Assembly (NCBI GenBank): GCA_036389795.1
Contig: DASVWD010000023.1
Span: forward strand, 1-47,440
Reading direction: 5' to 3'
From: Longimicrobium sp.
Lineage (GTDB): Bacteria; Gemmatimonadota; Gemmatimonadetes; Longimicrobiales; Longimicrobiaceae
Length of the DNA stretch: 47,440 nucleotides
Of this stretch, positions 19,155-27,003 are shown in pieces (the first letter of the stretch is position 1; each line of letters starts with the position of its first letter). The notes beneath the pieces are model-generated. The model ran no database searches and had not been told where the DNA came from. It saw only the letters and a program-made list of their open reading frames with translations. Made by a program: the position numbers and the translations under genes.

Positions 19155-20102
19155 ATGCCGACGTTTCGAATTCTGGCCGCGCTGACCGTCCTGGCTGTCC
19201 CCGCCCCCGCGCTCGCGCAGCACTCGCACGACCACGCGCATCCGGGCCCGGCGGCGGGCGGCGACTCGCCGGAGCTGCGGGCGCAGATCGAGGCGGTGCG
19301 GCGCGCGACGGAGCGCTACCGCGACCACGCCAACGCCGTGCGCGACGGCTATCGGCTCTTCGGGATGGAGGGGCCGCTGATGGGCGAGCACTGGTACCGC
19401 GCCGACCTGGTAAAGCAGCCGCTGGATCTCTCCCGTCCCTCGACGCTCCAGTACGCCACCATCGGCGGGCGGAAGGTGCTGGTGGGCGTGGCGTACACGC
19501 TCTACCGCCGCCCCGACGAGCCGTTGCCGGAGGGGTTCGCGGGAGACTCGGACCACTGGCACACGCACGACGTGGCGCGGCTGGCTAGGGCCGTCGTGGC
19601 CGACCGGCCGCTCCTGCGCGGGATCGTGAACCGCCGCATCGAGAGGGGGAAGGTGGGCGCGGGCGAGGGGCGCACCCTGCTCACCATGGTCCACGCCTGG
19701 ATCTGGTCCGACAACCCGGACGGCACCTTCGCCCAGGAGCACCGCGCGCTCCCCTACCTGCGCGCCGGCCTCCCCGCCGAATGGGCCGCGGGCGCGGGGA
19801 AGGACGCCCCGCAGGGCGTCGCGCTGCTGGCGCCGGGCGCCTGCGCCGACGAGGTGAAGCGCACCGACCGCCTGGCGGGGCTCGGCGGCGCCCAGGAGCG
19901 CGACCTCGCCGTGGCGTGCGAGCGCGGCTCGGCGGCCGTGCGCGCGGCGCTGAACCGCGAACGGAGCGAGGCGAACGTCAACGCAGCCGCGGAAGCCGCG
20001 TGGCGGGCGTTCGAGGCCGCCCGCGCGCGCACCCTCACCCGCGAGCAGCTCGCGCGCATCGAGCGCGTGATGGGCGCCGCCTTGGAGCCGCACGTGATGT
20101 AG
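19155..20102 (+). CDS. Exported His-rich protein of unknown function
   Basis: 315 residues. GGAGG precedes the ATG at 19155, which begins a Sec signal peptide (MPTFRILAALTVLAVPAPAL, cleavage after LAQ). A His-rich head follows (HSHDHAHPG). Two notable segments are MEGPLMGEHWYRADLV near 77-92 and DHWHTHDVARL near 137, suggesting metal binding. The remainder is mixed helical (MVHAWIWSDNPDGTFAQEHR). Cys are few (two). I do not recognise the family with confidence. A periplasmic metal-binding role is an inference from the His motifs. A strong hairpin follows. Confidence 0.8.
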   Translation: MPTFRILAALTVLAVPAPALAQHSHDHAHPGPAAGGDSPELRAQIEAVRRATERYRDHANAVRDGYRLFGMEGPLMGEHWYRADLVKQPLDLSRPSTLQYATIGGRKVLVGVAYTLYRRPDEPLPEGFAGDSDHWHTHDVARLARAVVADRPLLRGIVNRRIERGKVGAGEGRTLLTMVHAWIWSDNPDGTFAQEHRALPYLRAGLPAEWAAGAGKDAPQGVALLAPGACADEVKRTDRLAGLGGAQERDLAVACERGSAAVRAALNRERSEANVNAAAEAAWRAFEAARARTLTREQLARIERVMGAALEPHVM

Positions 20103-20125
20103 GCGAAGCGCCGGACCCACGTCGG

Positions 20126-20178
20126 CGCACAGACAAAGCCCTCCGCCGGGACACCGTGCGGAGGGCTTTGTCTGTGCG
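20126..20178. terminator. Large hairpin, probably bidirectional terminator
   Basis: A perfect 21-base stem (20126-20146 and 20158-20178, core CAGACAAAGCCCTCCGC) with an 11-base loop lies between the plus-strand 19155 gene and the minus-strand RND gene. AAAG and CTTTG runs lie inside the arms rather than a U-tract after them. It could serve both converging transcripts. Confidence 0.6.
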
Positions 20179-20239
20179 GTTGAAGCCTCGCGGGGTTTGC
20201 GAGGCTTTCTGCCGTTGTTGCTGCGATTTCAATCGCCCG
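20179..20239 (-). repeat. Repeat family B, copy at the 3' side of the RND gene
   Basis: Contains GCCTCGCGGGGTTTGCGAGG, itself a hairpin, then CTTTCTGCCGTTGTTGCTGC. The complement of the whole matches 23471-23533 at most positions. It runs a few bases into the end of the RND coding region (stop at 20229-20231), so the pump's last codons come from or abut the repeat. Confidence 0.75.
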
Positions 20240-23200
20240 CAGCCCCCAGCGCCGGCACCGGCACCGTCTTCCGCTCCGCCTCCGCGGCGGCGGCGAGCTT
20301 CGCCAGGCGGCGCTTCTCGGGGCCGCGCTCGAAGAGGAGGTAGAGGGCGGGGGTGACGGTGAGCACCAGCACGGTGGAGCTGGCCAGGCCGCCCAGCAGC
20401 GAGTAGCCCAGCGCGTTCCAGATGTTGGCGTCGGCCGCCTCGCTGAAGAGCACCAGCGGGAGCAGGCCGATGATGGTGACCGCGCTGGTCATCAGGATCG
20501 GGCGCACGCGCTCCAGCGTCCCCCGCAGGATCGCCCCCTGGAGCGGCTCGCCCTCGCGGCGGCGCAGCTGGTTCACGTGGTCCACCAGGAGCGTGGCGTT
20601 GTTCACCACCACGCCGCCCATCATGATCACCCCGATGAACGCCTCGCGGCTGAACGAGGCCCCGGTGAAGAAGAAGGTGAGGAAGACGCCGATCATGGCC
20701 ATCGGCACCGTGAGCAGCACGCACAGCGGCTGGCGCAGGCTCTCGAAGAGCGCCGCCGTCACCATGAACACCAGCACCAGCGAGAAGGCCAGCACGCCGT
20801 AGATCTGCGTGCGCTCCTCGTCGCTCCACTTCCACTCCTCCTTGCCGATCACCTGGTAGCCGGCCGGCAGCTGGGTGTTCCTGACCACCGCCTCGTGCAC
20901 CCGGTCGCCCAGCTTGGCGGGGCCGCGGAACTCGTAGGTCACCAGGCGCTGGTACTGCTGGTCTTCGCGCAGGATGCGCGAGAGCACCTCGCGCTCGGCC
21001 ACCTCGGCCACGTCGGCGAGGCGCACCGCCTGGCCGCCGGGGGCGGGGATCAGGAGCTCCTGCAGCTGGTGCAGGTCCAGCCGCTCGGAGCCGGAGAGGC
21101 GCACCGCCACCGCCATCTCCTCGTCGCCCACGCGCAGCCAGCTGCGCCGGCGGTCGCGCCCCACCGCCGCGCTCACCCGCGCCACCACGTCGCGCGCCGC
21201 CAGGCCGTGCATCGCCAGGCGGCGGCGGTCGATCCGGAGCACCACCTCGGTGGCCTTGTCGCGCTCGAACCACTGCCCGCTGGCGTTGGTGTCCACGTCC
21301 TGGATGCGCGAGTAGCGCAGCAGCCGCCCGCCCAGGTCCTCGGCGATGGCGCGCACCGTCTCGTAGTTGTAGCCCAGCACGCGGATGCTGTAGTTGGGCG
21401 GGCTGGACCCCCCGCCGTAGAACGAGGGCCCGTATCCGTAGACGCGCACCTCCGACCCGCCGAAGAGGTGGCTGTACGCCTCGATCTGCTCCTTGACGGC
21501 CACCGGGACCGAGGTGTCCTGCAGCGAGTCGGGGAACTCCACCCGCACCTGCGCCGCCTGCGGGTACACGTTGGTGGTGAAGCGCGCCACCTCGGGCATC
21601 TCCTTCAGCTTCGCCTCGAAGTAGCGCACCAGCTCGTCGGTGTGGGCGAGCTCCTCGCCGCGCGGCTGGTCCACCTGGATGTTGATGTACGACTCCTGGT
21701 CGAACCAGGGCCGCCAGAGGGTGCCGCGGGTGACGTACTTCTGGAACAGGTACCCCGAGCCCCCCAGCATGACGAGCGCGGCGGCCACCACCACCCAGGG
21801 GTGGCGGAGCGTGAACCCCACCAGGCCGGCGTAGAGGCGGACGTAGGCGGGCGCTCGCTCCTCGGCCGCGCGGGCCGCGCGCAGGGGGCGCGCCCTGAGG
21901 AGCCGGGCGGCCAGCGCCGGGGTGAACGAGAAGGTGACGAAGAGCGAGGCCAGGTTGGTGAAGCCCACCACGATGGCCAGCGGCACGTAGAAGAGCCGCA
22001 CCTCGCCCTGCAGGTAGACGAAGGGGACGAAGACGATGATGGTGGTGAGCGTGGCCGCCAGCACCGCCAGCACCATCTCGCCCGCGCCCCGCTCGGCGGC
22101 GGCGGCCGGGTCTTCTCCCGGCCTCGCCCTGCGGTAGATGTTCTCCAGCACCACCACGGCGTTGTCGATCACCAGCCCGAAGCCCATCGCCAGCCCCATC
22201 AGCGTGAGCAGGTTGAGCGTGAGCCCGCCGAAGTACACCAGGTTGAGCGTGAGCAGCACCGAGAAGCCGATGCTGGCGAAGACCACGGCCGCCGAGCGCA
22301 GCGAGCGCAGGAAGACGAAGAGGACGGCGAAGACCACCAGCGCCGACGAGAGCGCCCGCCAGCGCAGGTCGGTGAGCTGGGTGCGCACCGCCTCGCTCTC
22401 GTCGTCGTCCAGCAGGATGCGGGTGCCGCGGGGGCCGCGCGCCGCCTGCTCGCCCACGCGCGCCTTCACCCGGTCGGCCACCTCCACCACGTTGGTGCCG
22501 ATCTCCTTGAACACCTGGAAGCTGACGGCGCTCTGGCCGTCGATGCGGTAGAAGGAGGCGGCCTCCTCGTAGGTGTCGCGCACCACCGCCACGTCTTCCA
22601 GCCGCACCAGCCGGCCGCGGTCGGTGAGCAGCGGCAGGCGGCGCACCTCGGCCGCGCTCCCGGCGCGCTCGCGGATGGCCACCGTGTAGCGCAGCCCGCC
22701 CTGCCACACGGCGCCCGCCTCGCGCACGAACTCCAGCTCGGTGACCAGGCGCCGGACCGTCTCGGGGTCGAGCCCCAGCCCCAGCACCTTCTGCTCGTCG
22801 AGCTCGATCTCCAGCAGGCGCTCGCGCCCGCCCCAGGCGCGCACCTCGGCCACGCCGTCGAGCTGGCGGAGGTCGGGGGCCACCACCTCTTCCACGTGCT
22901 GGCGCAGCGCCTCCGGGGTGTAGGGGCCGGTGATGGTGTAGCGGAGGAAGGGGCGGTTCTGCTGCGCGAACTCGGCGGGGACGTACTGCTCCACGCGGGG
23001 GTAGCCGGCGCCGTCGGGGAGCTGCTCCTCGAGCGCGGCCAGGCGCTCCGACAGCTCCAGGCGGGCGAAGTCCATGTCCACCCCGCGCCCGAACTCCACG
23101 TCGATGGCGGCCTGGCCCGCGCCGCCGCGCTCCTCGGAAGTCGAGGAGACCTTCTCGACCCCGCGCACCTGCTGCACCGCCGCCTCGATCGGCGAGGTGA

Positions 23201-23381
23201 GGAACGCCTCGGTGGTCTCGGGGCCCGCGCCGCGCCAGCTGGCCGTCACCCGGAGCCGCGGCAGCTCGGTGTCGGGGAGGAGCTCCACGGGGAGCTTGAC
23301 CCACGAGGCCACGCCCAGGAGCGCCAGGGCCAGGTAGCCCATGGCGACGGCGACGGGGCGGCGGATGGAGAAGCGGATCAC
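20229..23381 (-). CDS. RND efflux transporter, HAE1/AcrB type, orphan
   Basis: 1050 residues, full length for the family. It starts at GTG 23379-23381 (MIRFSIRRPVAVAMGYLALA). Twelve membrane segments are expected: TM1 at about 8-28, the TM2-6 cluster with GLVIDNAVVVLENIYRRARP, a second periplasmic loop, and the final cluster with GVIMMGGVVVNNATLLVDHVNQLRRREG. Proton-relay Asp/Asn residues in the central helices look conserved (LVIDNAVVV). It should export small molecules by proton antiport through a tripartite complex. No adaptor or outer-membrane channel gene is adjacent, unlike the second pump at 27004. The gene is bracketed by inverted copies of a repeat (20179-20239 and 23471-23533). Confidence 0.93.
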   Translation of the reverse strand: MIRFSIRRPVAVAMGYLALALLGVASWVKLPVELLPDTELPRLRVTASWRGAGPETTEAFLTSPIEAAVQQVRGVEKVSSTSEERGGAGQAAIDVEFGRGVDMDFARLELSERLAALEEQLPDGAGYPRVEQYVPAEFAQQNRPFLRYTITGPYTPEALRQHVEEVVAPDLRQLDGVAEVRAWGGRERLLEIELDEQKVLGLGLDPETVRRLVTELEFVREAGAVWQGGLRYTVAIRERAGSAAEVRRLPLLTDRGRLVRLEDVAVVRDTYEEAASFYRIDGQSAVSFQVFKEIGTNVVEVADRVKARVGEQAARGPRGTRILLDDDESEAVRTQLTDLRWRALSSALVVFAVLFVFLRSLRSAAVVFASIGFSVLLTLNLVYFGGLTLNLLTLMGLAMGFGLVIDNAVVVLENIYRRARPGEDPAAAAERGAGEMVLAVLAATLTTIIVFVPFVYLQGEVRLFYVPLAIVVGFTNLASLFVTFSFTPALAARLLRARPLRAARAAEERAPAYVRLYAGLVGFTLRHPWVVVAAALVMLGGSGYLFQKYVTRGTLWRPWFDQESYINIQVDQPRGEELAHTDELVRYFEAKLKEMPEVARFTTNVYPQAAQVRVEFPDSLQDTSVPVAVKEQIEAYSHLFGGSEVRVYGYGPSFYGGGSSPPNYSIRVLGYNYETVRAIAEDLGGRLLRYSRIQDVDTNASGQWFERDKATEVVLRIDRRRLAMHGLAARDVVARVSAAVGRDRRRSWLRVGDEEMAVAVRLSGSERLDLHQLQELLIPAPGGQAVRLADVAEVAEREVLSRILREDQQYQRLVTYEFRGPAKLGDRVHEAVVRNTQLPAGYQVIGKEEWKWSDEERTQIYGVLAFSLVLVFMVTAALFESLRQPLCVLLTVPMAMIGVFLTFFFTGASFSREAFIGVIMMGGVVVNNATLLVDHVNQLRRREGEPLQGAILRGTLERVRPILMTSAVTIIGLLPLVLFSEAADANIWNALGYSLLGGLASSTVLVLTVTPALYLLFERGPEKRRLAKLAAAAEAERKTVPVPALGAAGD

Positions 23382-23470
23382 GAGTCTCGGGTCGTCTACG
23401 ATCAGGGTGTCGCGCCGGCAGGGGAACGGGCGCCGGAGACACGGTCCAGGGGTCTACGATGCCCGAATGC

Positions 23471-23533
23471 GCCCGGGCGGCTGAAGCCGCGGCTACAACT
23501 ACAGAAAGCCTCGCAAACCCCGCGAGGCTTCGA
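23471..23533 (+). repeat. Repeat family B, copy upstream of the RND gene
   Basis: Reads GGGCGGCTGAAGCCGCGGCT, then ACAACTACAGAAAGCCTCGC, then AAACCCCGCGAGGCTTCGAC, and is the inverted counterpart of 20179-20239. It contains two small hairpins (GGCTGAAGCC and GCCTCGC/GCGAGGC). It lies in the 312-base gap between the RND gene and the beta-propeller gene. The rest of the gap (23534-23693) holds nothing else supported. Confidence 0.75.
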
Positions 23534-23693
23534 CTGCATCCCCCACTCGGTTTGTCGCCCGATGCGCCGAGGTGGTTGCCCTCATCCCTCAAGTTCGAGA
23601 GGGGAGCGCGCCCTTGATCGGCGAGGAACGAGCGGACCAGGGGCGCGCGGGGGAGAGGTCTCCAGCGGCAGGGCCGCCGGGGACCCCCTCAGC

Positions 23694-24860
23694 TCATCCG
23701 CCCGACGACCCCGCCCCGCGCGCCCGGGCCGCGTCGCGGGCGGCGGACAGCGCGTTGGAGGGCAGGTGCAGGCGGTAGGCGACCAGCGTCACCGCACCGT
23801 TCTCGCCCTCCTCCAGCGCGAAGAGCGTCGAGCGCGCGAAGCCCACGTCGGCCCAGGGGCGCCCGAAGCGCACCGTGGCCAGGTAGACGCCCTCCTCCGA
23901 GAAGAGGTCCACCCACGCGCCGCCCGCGGGGAGCTGCCCCCAGAGCGCGAACAGCTTCGACGCCGGGTCGTGGCGGGCGCCGCGCGTCACCCTGGCGGGT
24001 CCGCCCGCCGCCAGCAGCCGCGCCAGCACGCTGTCGTCCGGCTCGCCTGCCATGAGCTGCTGCTGCAGCTCGCCCAGCGCCGAGTCCGAGAGGGCCGGCG
24101 CGGCGGGGGCGGCGGCCGCGGGGCGGTCGACCCCCACCTGGCGCACCAGCTTCCCGGCCTCGTCGAACACGCGGAACGAGGGCGACGCGCAGTCCGCCTG
24201 CAGGATCCAGCGGCCGCCCGACACGCTGGCGCAGTACGCCGACTCGCCCCAGCGCGGCAGCTCCAGCATGGTGGTGTCGCGGCGGGGGCCCCAGGCGCGC
24301 CACTGGTGGGTGAGCCCGGCGTACGGGTTGGCGAAGAAGCCGCCCGACGCCAGCCCGTGCACCGCCGGGCGGTCCAGCCCGCGCACCGGCTCGCGGGTGA
24401 GCCCGTCGTCGCGCATCATCAGGATGCCGAGCCGCCCCTGGTCGCCCACCGCGATCGTGCCGTCCGACCAGGCGATGCTCACCGGCTCGCTGAACCCGGC
24501 GGCGTCGCCGATGTCGTCCTGCTCCTCGCCCTGCTGCGTCACCACGTGCACGAGCCCGGCGGGCGGGTCCAGCAGGAACACGTTCTCGCCGCCGAGCGCC
24601 AGCGCCGTGGGGCGCTGCCAGGCGCCGGCCTGCGACACGCGCCAGGCGGTGTCCACGCGCACGCTCCCGTCGGGCAGCAGCGGGCGGTCGGGGTTGCGGA
24701 CGTTCTGCGCCCCCTCCGACGTGGCGACCGAGCCCTGCCACGCCTGGATGGCGGCGGCGGGGAGGTCGGCGCCCGGCGCGTCGCCGCCGCCGCAGGCGCC
24801 GAGCGGGGAAAGCAGGAAAAGGAGCGGGAGCGCGCGGGAGATGCACTGCGGACGCGGCAT
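23694..24860 (-). CDS. Beta-propeller-like lipoprotein
   Basis: 388 residues from the ATG at 24858-24860, with GTGAGGTTGCC before it. The frame extends upstream, but only this start gives the lipoprotein signal (MPRPQCISRALPLLFLLSPL then GAC). The mature part is repeated beta-strands of the six-bladed propeller type (ALGGENVFLLDPPAGLVHVV, IAWSDGTIAVGDQGRLGILM, FRVFDEAGKLVRQVG). It is probably anchored in the periplasm or on the outer membrane. Function unknown. It is less similar in layout to the propellers at 25805 and 44768 but of the same general type. It has its own candidate promoter. Confidence 0.75.
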   Translation of the reverse strand: MPRPQCISRALPLLFLLSPLGACGGGDAPGADLPAAAIQAWQGSVATSEGAQNVRNPDRPLLPDGSVRVDTAWRVSQAGAWQRPTALALGGENVFLLDPPAGLVHVVTQQGEEQDDIGDAAGFSEPVSIAWSDGTIAVGDQGRLGILMMRDDGLTREPVRGLDRPAVHGLASGGFFANPYAGLTHQWRAWGPRRDTTMLELPRWGESAYCASVSGGRWILQADCASPSFRVFDEAGKLVRQVGVDRPAAAAPAAPALSDSALGELQQQLMAGEPDDSVLARLLAAGGPARVTRGARHDPASKLFALWGQLPAGGAWVDLFSEEGVYLATVRFGRPWADVGFARSTLFALEEGENGAVTLVAYRLHLPSNALSAARDAARARGAGSSGG

Positions 24861-24931
24861 GGCAACCTCACGGAGGCGGGTTTCCAGCACCGGCACGGGA
24901 GAGCTTTTCAGGAGGGGGGAGCCCACCCCGT

Positions 24932-24960
24932 AAGATGCTCTCCTTGCAGCCGCATAGCAA
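24932..24960 (-). promoter_or_regulatory. Weak candidate promoter of the 23694-24860 gene
   Basis: On the minus strand TTGCTA (24955-24960) and CATCTT (24932-24937) are 17 bases apart, about 65 bases before the lipoprotein start. Partial consensus only. Confidence 0.3.
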
Positions 24961-24978
24961 TCTTTTCGTGCGCCAAAT

Positions 24979-25025
24979 GGCGGGGGCGGTGAACGAGCCA
25001 GGCTCGCCGCTCCCGCGCCCCCGCC
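24979..25025 (-). terminator. Hairpin after the propeller-redoxin-peptide operon
   Basis: Outer arms GGCGGGGGCG (24979-24988) and CGCCCCCGCC (25016-25025), inner arms CGAGCC/GGCTCG. It lies about 50 bases past the stop of the small peptide gene. The following minus-strand sequence is ATTTGGCG, not a strong U-tract. Confidence 0.5.
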
Positions 25026-25071
25026 CTGAGACCGAAGGAGGGAACGGAAGGCCTCTCCTTACGGATTCGGC

Positions 25072-25281
25072 TCAGCCCTGCGGAGCCGGCTTCAGGATGA
25101 TCTGGCAGCAGTAGGGTCCCTGGATGCAGTCGCCGGTGCAGATGTCGTTCAGGATGAGCCTGTAGTACTGCAGGTACTTCTCTTCCGCGTGCAGCGCGCC
25201 CGGGTTCCCGGGCAGCCGGTCCGCCGTGGGCGCGAGGAGCGTGAGGGTCAGCGCGGCGAGCACGATTCTGGATCGCTTCAT
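25072..25281 (-). CDS. 69-residue exported Cys-rich peptide
   Basis: The ATG at 25279-25281 has GGAG 7 bases upstream and begins a Sec-type signal (MKRSRIVLAALTLTLLAPTA). The mature peptide, about 45 residues, has four Cys at 48, 52, 58 and 59 (ICTGDC, PYCCQ) and ends KPAPQG. The spacing suggests two disulfides or a metal site. It is the last gene of an apparent operon after a thioredoxin-like lipoprotein, 47 bases downstream of it. No family recognised. In Bacteroidota, NVEALA-type small Cys peptides lie beside six-bladed propeller lipoproteins, a similar arrangement. Homology is not shown by sequence. Confidence 0.65.
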   Translation of the reverse strand: MKRSRIVLAALTLTLLAPTADRLPGNPGALHAEEKYLQYYRLILNDICTGDCIQGPYCCQIILKPAPQG

Positions 25282-25328
25282 GATGGTCTCCAGCGTTGAA
25301 TGGAATGGAATCAGGCCTCCGTCCCCGC

Positions 25329-25838
25329 TCACGTTCGCAGCAGCCTGTCCAGCACGTCCCCGACCGTCTCGCCGGGAGCCTCTCCGGCCAGCCGCGCGTT
25401 CGCCGAGTAGCTCCACACCTTCGCGACCCGCCCGCGCCTCACCAGCACGAGCGCCGGGACCGGGGTGCGGCGGAACTGCTCGCGGTAGGTGTCCCGGTCC
25501 ATCTGCAGCAGCGAGGCATCGAGGCGCTCCCGGCGGATCACCCCTTCGATCAGCCCGTCGCTGTCTCCGACCACCACGACCGTCAGCTGCATCCGCGCTC
25601 CCAGGCGGGACTTGAGCGCACGCAGCTCTCTCGCCGGGGCGGCGCACGCCAGGCCGTCCTCCACTCCGATCAGCCACACCAGCTGGGTCTCAGCGCGGGG
25701 AAGCGCGCCCGGCGCGGGCTCGCCCGCCCTCAACGCGCCGGCCTCGCCGCCGCGGTGGCACCCGCACGCGGGGAGCAGCGCCGCCGCGGCGACGGCGAAG
25801 CGGATCAGGACCCGGCGCGGAAGCGCGCGATTCTCCAT
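25329..25838 (-). CDS. Thioredoxin-fold lipoprotein with a single active-site Cys
   Basis: 169 residues from the ATG at 25836-25838, which lies inside the 3' end of the upstream gene (34-base overlap). Lipoprotein signal MENRALPRRVLIRFAVAAAA then LLPAC (Cys25). The mature part follows the thioredoxin/AhpC-TSA layout: strand TQLVWLIG, active-site loop DGLACAAPARELRAL (Cys65 in CAAP, not CxxC), LTVVVVGDSDGLI, then a cis-Pro-like TPVPALVLVRRGRVAKVW. Lacking the second Cys it cannot do standard dithiol exchange. A peroxidase-like, mixed-disulfide or chaperone role toward the neighbouring Cys peptide is possible but unproven. Confidence 0.75.
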   Translation of the reverse strand: MENRALPRRVLIRFAVAAAALLPACGCHRGGEAGALRAGEPAPGALPRAETQLVWLIGVEDGLACAAPARELRALKSRLGARMQLTVVVVGDSDGLIEGVIRRERLDASLLQMDRDTYREQFRRTPVPALVLVRRGRVAKVWSYSANARLAGEAPGETVGDVLDRLLRT

Positions 25839-26869
25839 CGGCTGGGCACCTCGGAGCGGGGATCGACGAAGAACAGGGAGTCTCCCCGCACGGCGACCAG
25901 GCGGGGAGTCCGGTCCATCTCGAACAGGCGGCGCCCGTCGGCGGACATGCGCAGGAGCCCCCACTCGTTCTCGGCGCCGCGGACGCGCGCGTACTGGAGC
26001 AGCCACGAGCCGTCCGGGAGCCGGAACACGTCGGAGACCCGGATGATCTTCTCCATCCACCGGATCTGGCGCCTCCGGTCCGTCCGGGCCGCGGCGGGCG
26101 GCGTGGTGACCACGGGGAAGCCGGCGAACGGGATGCGCACGCGCGACCGGGGGCTCCCCCCCGTGCCGAAGACGTACAGGGTGTCGACCAGCCCGAACAC
26201 GGCCGCGACGGTGTCGCCCGCCAGGGCGAACGCCGCCCACCCGAGGGTCGGGGCGAGCTCGCGGACGACGCTCCCGCCGGGCGTGGGGAAGAAGCTCCGC
26301 TCCGCCCGCCCGGAGCGCAGGTTCCACACGTGCAGGAGCGGAGACGCCGGAGCGCTCGGCGCGTGCGCGGCAAGCAGCACGGTGGAGTCGGAGAGCTGGG
26401 CCGCCCCGTAGACCGGGAAGAGGGGGGTCTGGGACGTGCCGAGGACCGCGGCGCCGTCGCCGTCGAAGATGGTGAGCCGCCCCTCCGCCGCGTCCGCCAC
26501 CAGCACGGCTCCGGAGGCCATCCGCAGCACGGCCACGGGCGACTGGAACTCGCCCGGTCCCCTTCCGCTGTGCCCGAAGGTGCGGAGGAGCCTTCCCCGG
26601 GGGTCGTAGCTGCGCGCCTGCCCCTCCTTCGCGTCCGCGACGAGGAAGCCTCCCGCGGGATCGACCGCCACGATCGGCGCGACGTTGATCACGCCGGCGC
26701 TCTCTTCGAGCGCGACCGAGCCCATGGAGTCGAACGCCGCGGCGAACGCGGGATTGACCGCTCCGGAGCCGTCACGCTCGCTTGCGGGCTCCATATCGCG
26801 GCCGCGGCAACCGGCGCCGAGCAGCAGGAGTACGAGGGCGGCCGCGGTGCGAGGAAGGCGATGTGGCAA
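25805..26869 (-). CDS. Six-bladed beta-propeller lipoprotein
   Basis: 354 residues if started at TTG 26867-26869, which has GGAG 6 bases upstream and directly gives a lipoprotein signal (MPHRLPRTAAALVLLLLGAG, Cys21). The frame opens at a TTG at 26923, but that lies at the likely promoter. The mature part has NHL/6-bladed-propeller blades: VDPAGGFLVADAKEGQARSY, GHSGRGPGEFQSPVAVLRMA, VLVADAAEGRLTIFD. The GRGPGEF phrase is typical of this family. First gene of an operon with the thioredoxin-like lipoprotein (overlapping) and the Cys-rich peptide. Function unknown; probably a binding scaffold at the cell surface or periplasm. Confidence 0.82.
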   Translation of the reverse strand: MPHRLPRTAAALVLLLLGAGCRGRDMEPASERDGSGAVNPAFAAAFDSMGSVALEESAGVINVAPIVAVDPAGGFLVADAKEGQARSYDPRGRLLRTFGHSGRGPGEFQSPVAVLRMASGAVLVADAAEGRLTIFDGDGAAVLGTSQTPLFPVYGAAQLSDSTVLLAAHAPSAPASPLLHVWNLRSGRAERSFFPTPGGSVVRELAPTLGWAAFALAGDTVAAVFGLVDTLYVFGTGGSPRSRVRIPFAGFPVVTTPPAAARTDRRRQIRWMEKIIRVSDVFRLPDGSWLLQYARVRGAENEWGLLRMSADGRRLFEMDRTPRLVAVRGDSLFFVDPRSEVPSRWRIARFRAGS

Positions 26870-26924
26870 CAGGCACTCCAGATCGAATGACGCTGCACCA
26901 CCAAAGGTCGGCGGGGGTGTCAAT

Positions 26925-26954
26925 AAATTGCGTGTTCGGTGCGCAATAAGTCAA
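26925..26954 (-). promoter_or_regulatory. Candidate promoter of the propeller-redoxin-peptide operon
   Basis: On the minus strand TTGACT (26949-26954) and CAATTT (26925-26930) are 18 bases apart in a small AT-rich island. The predicted start near 26917 would exclude the upstream TTG at 26923 and supports the start at 26869. Confidence 0.4.
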
Positions 26955-27003
26955 GCTAAATCTGTCCGCTTGCGGTGAGGGGCAGCCATGAGGGTACTCC
27001 CGA

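Noticed and set aside
20577-24992. 1471-codon plus-strand open frame opposite the RND and propeller genes
   Set aside because: Product is His/Arg/Gln-rich low-complexity sequence with no family match. It is the shadow of high third-position GC in the minus-strand genes.
26870-26923. Upstream TTG start for the propeller lipoprotein
   Set aside because: It coincides with the likely promoter region and delays the signal peptide; the TTG at 26869 has a proper ribosome-binding site.
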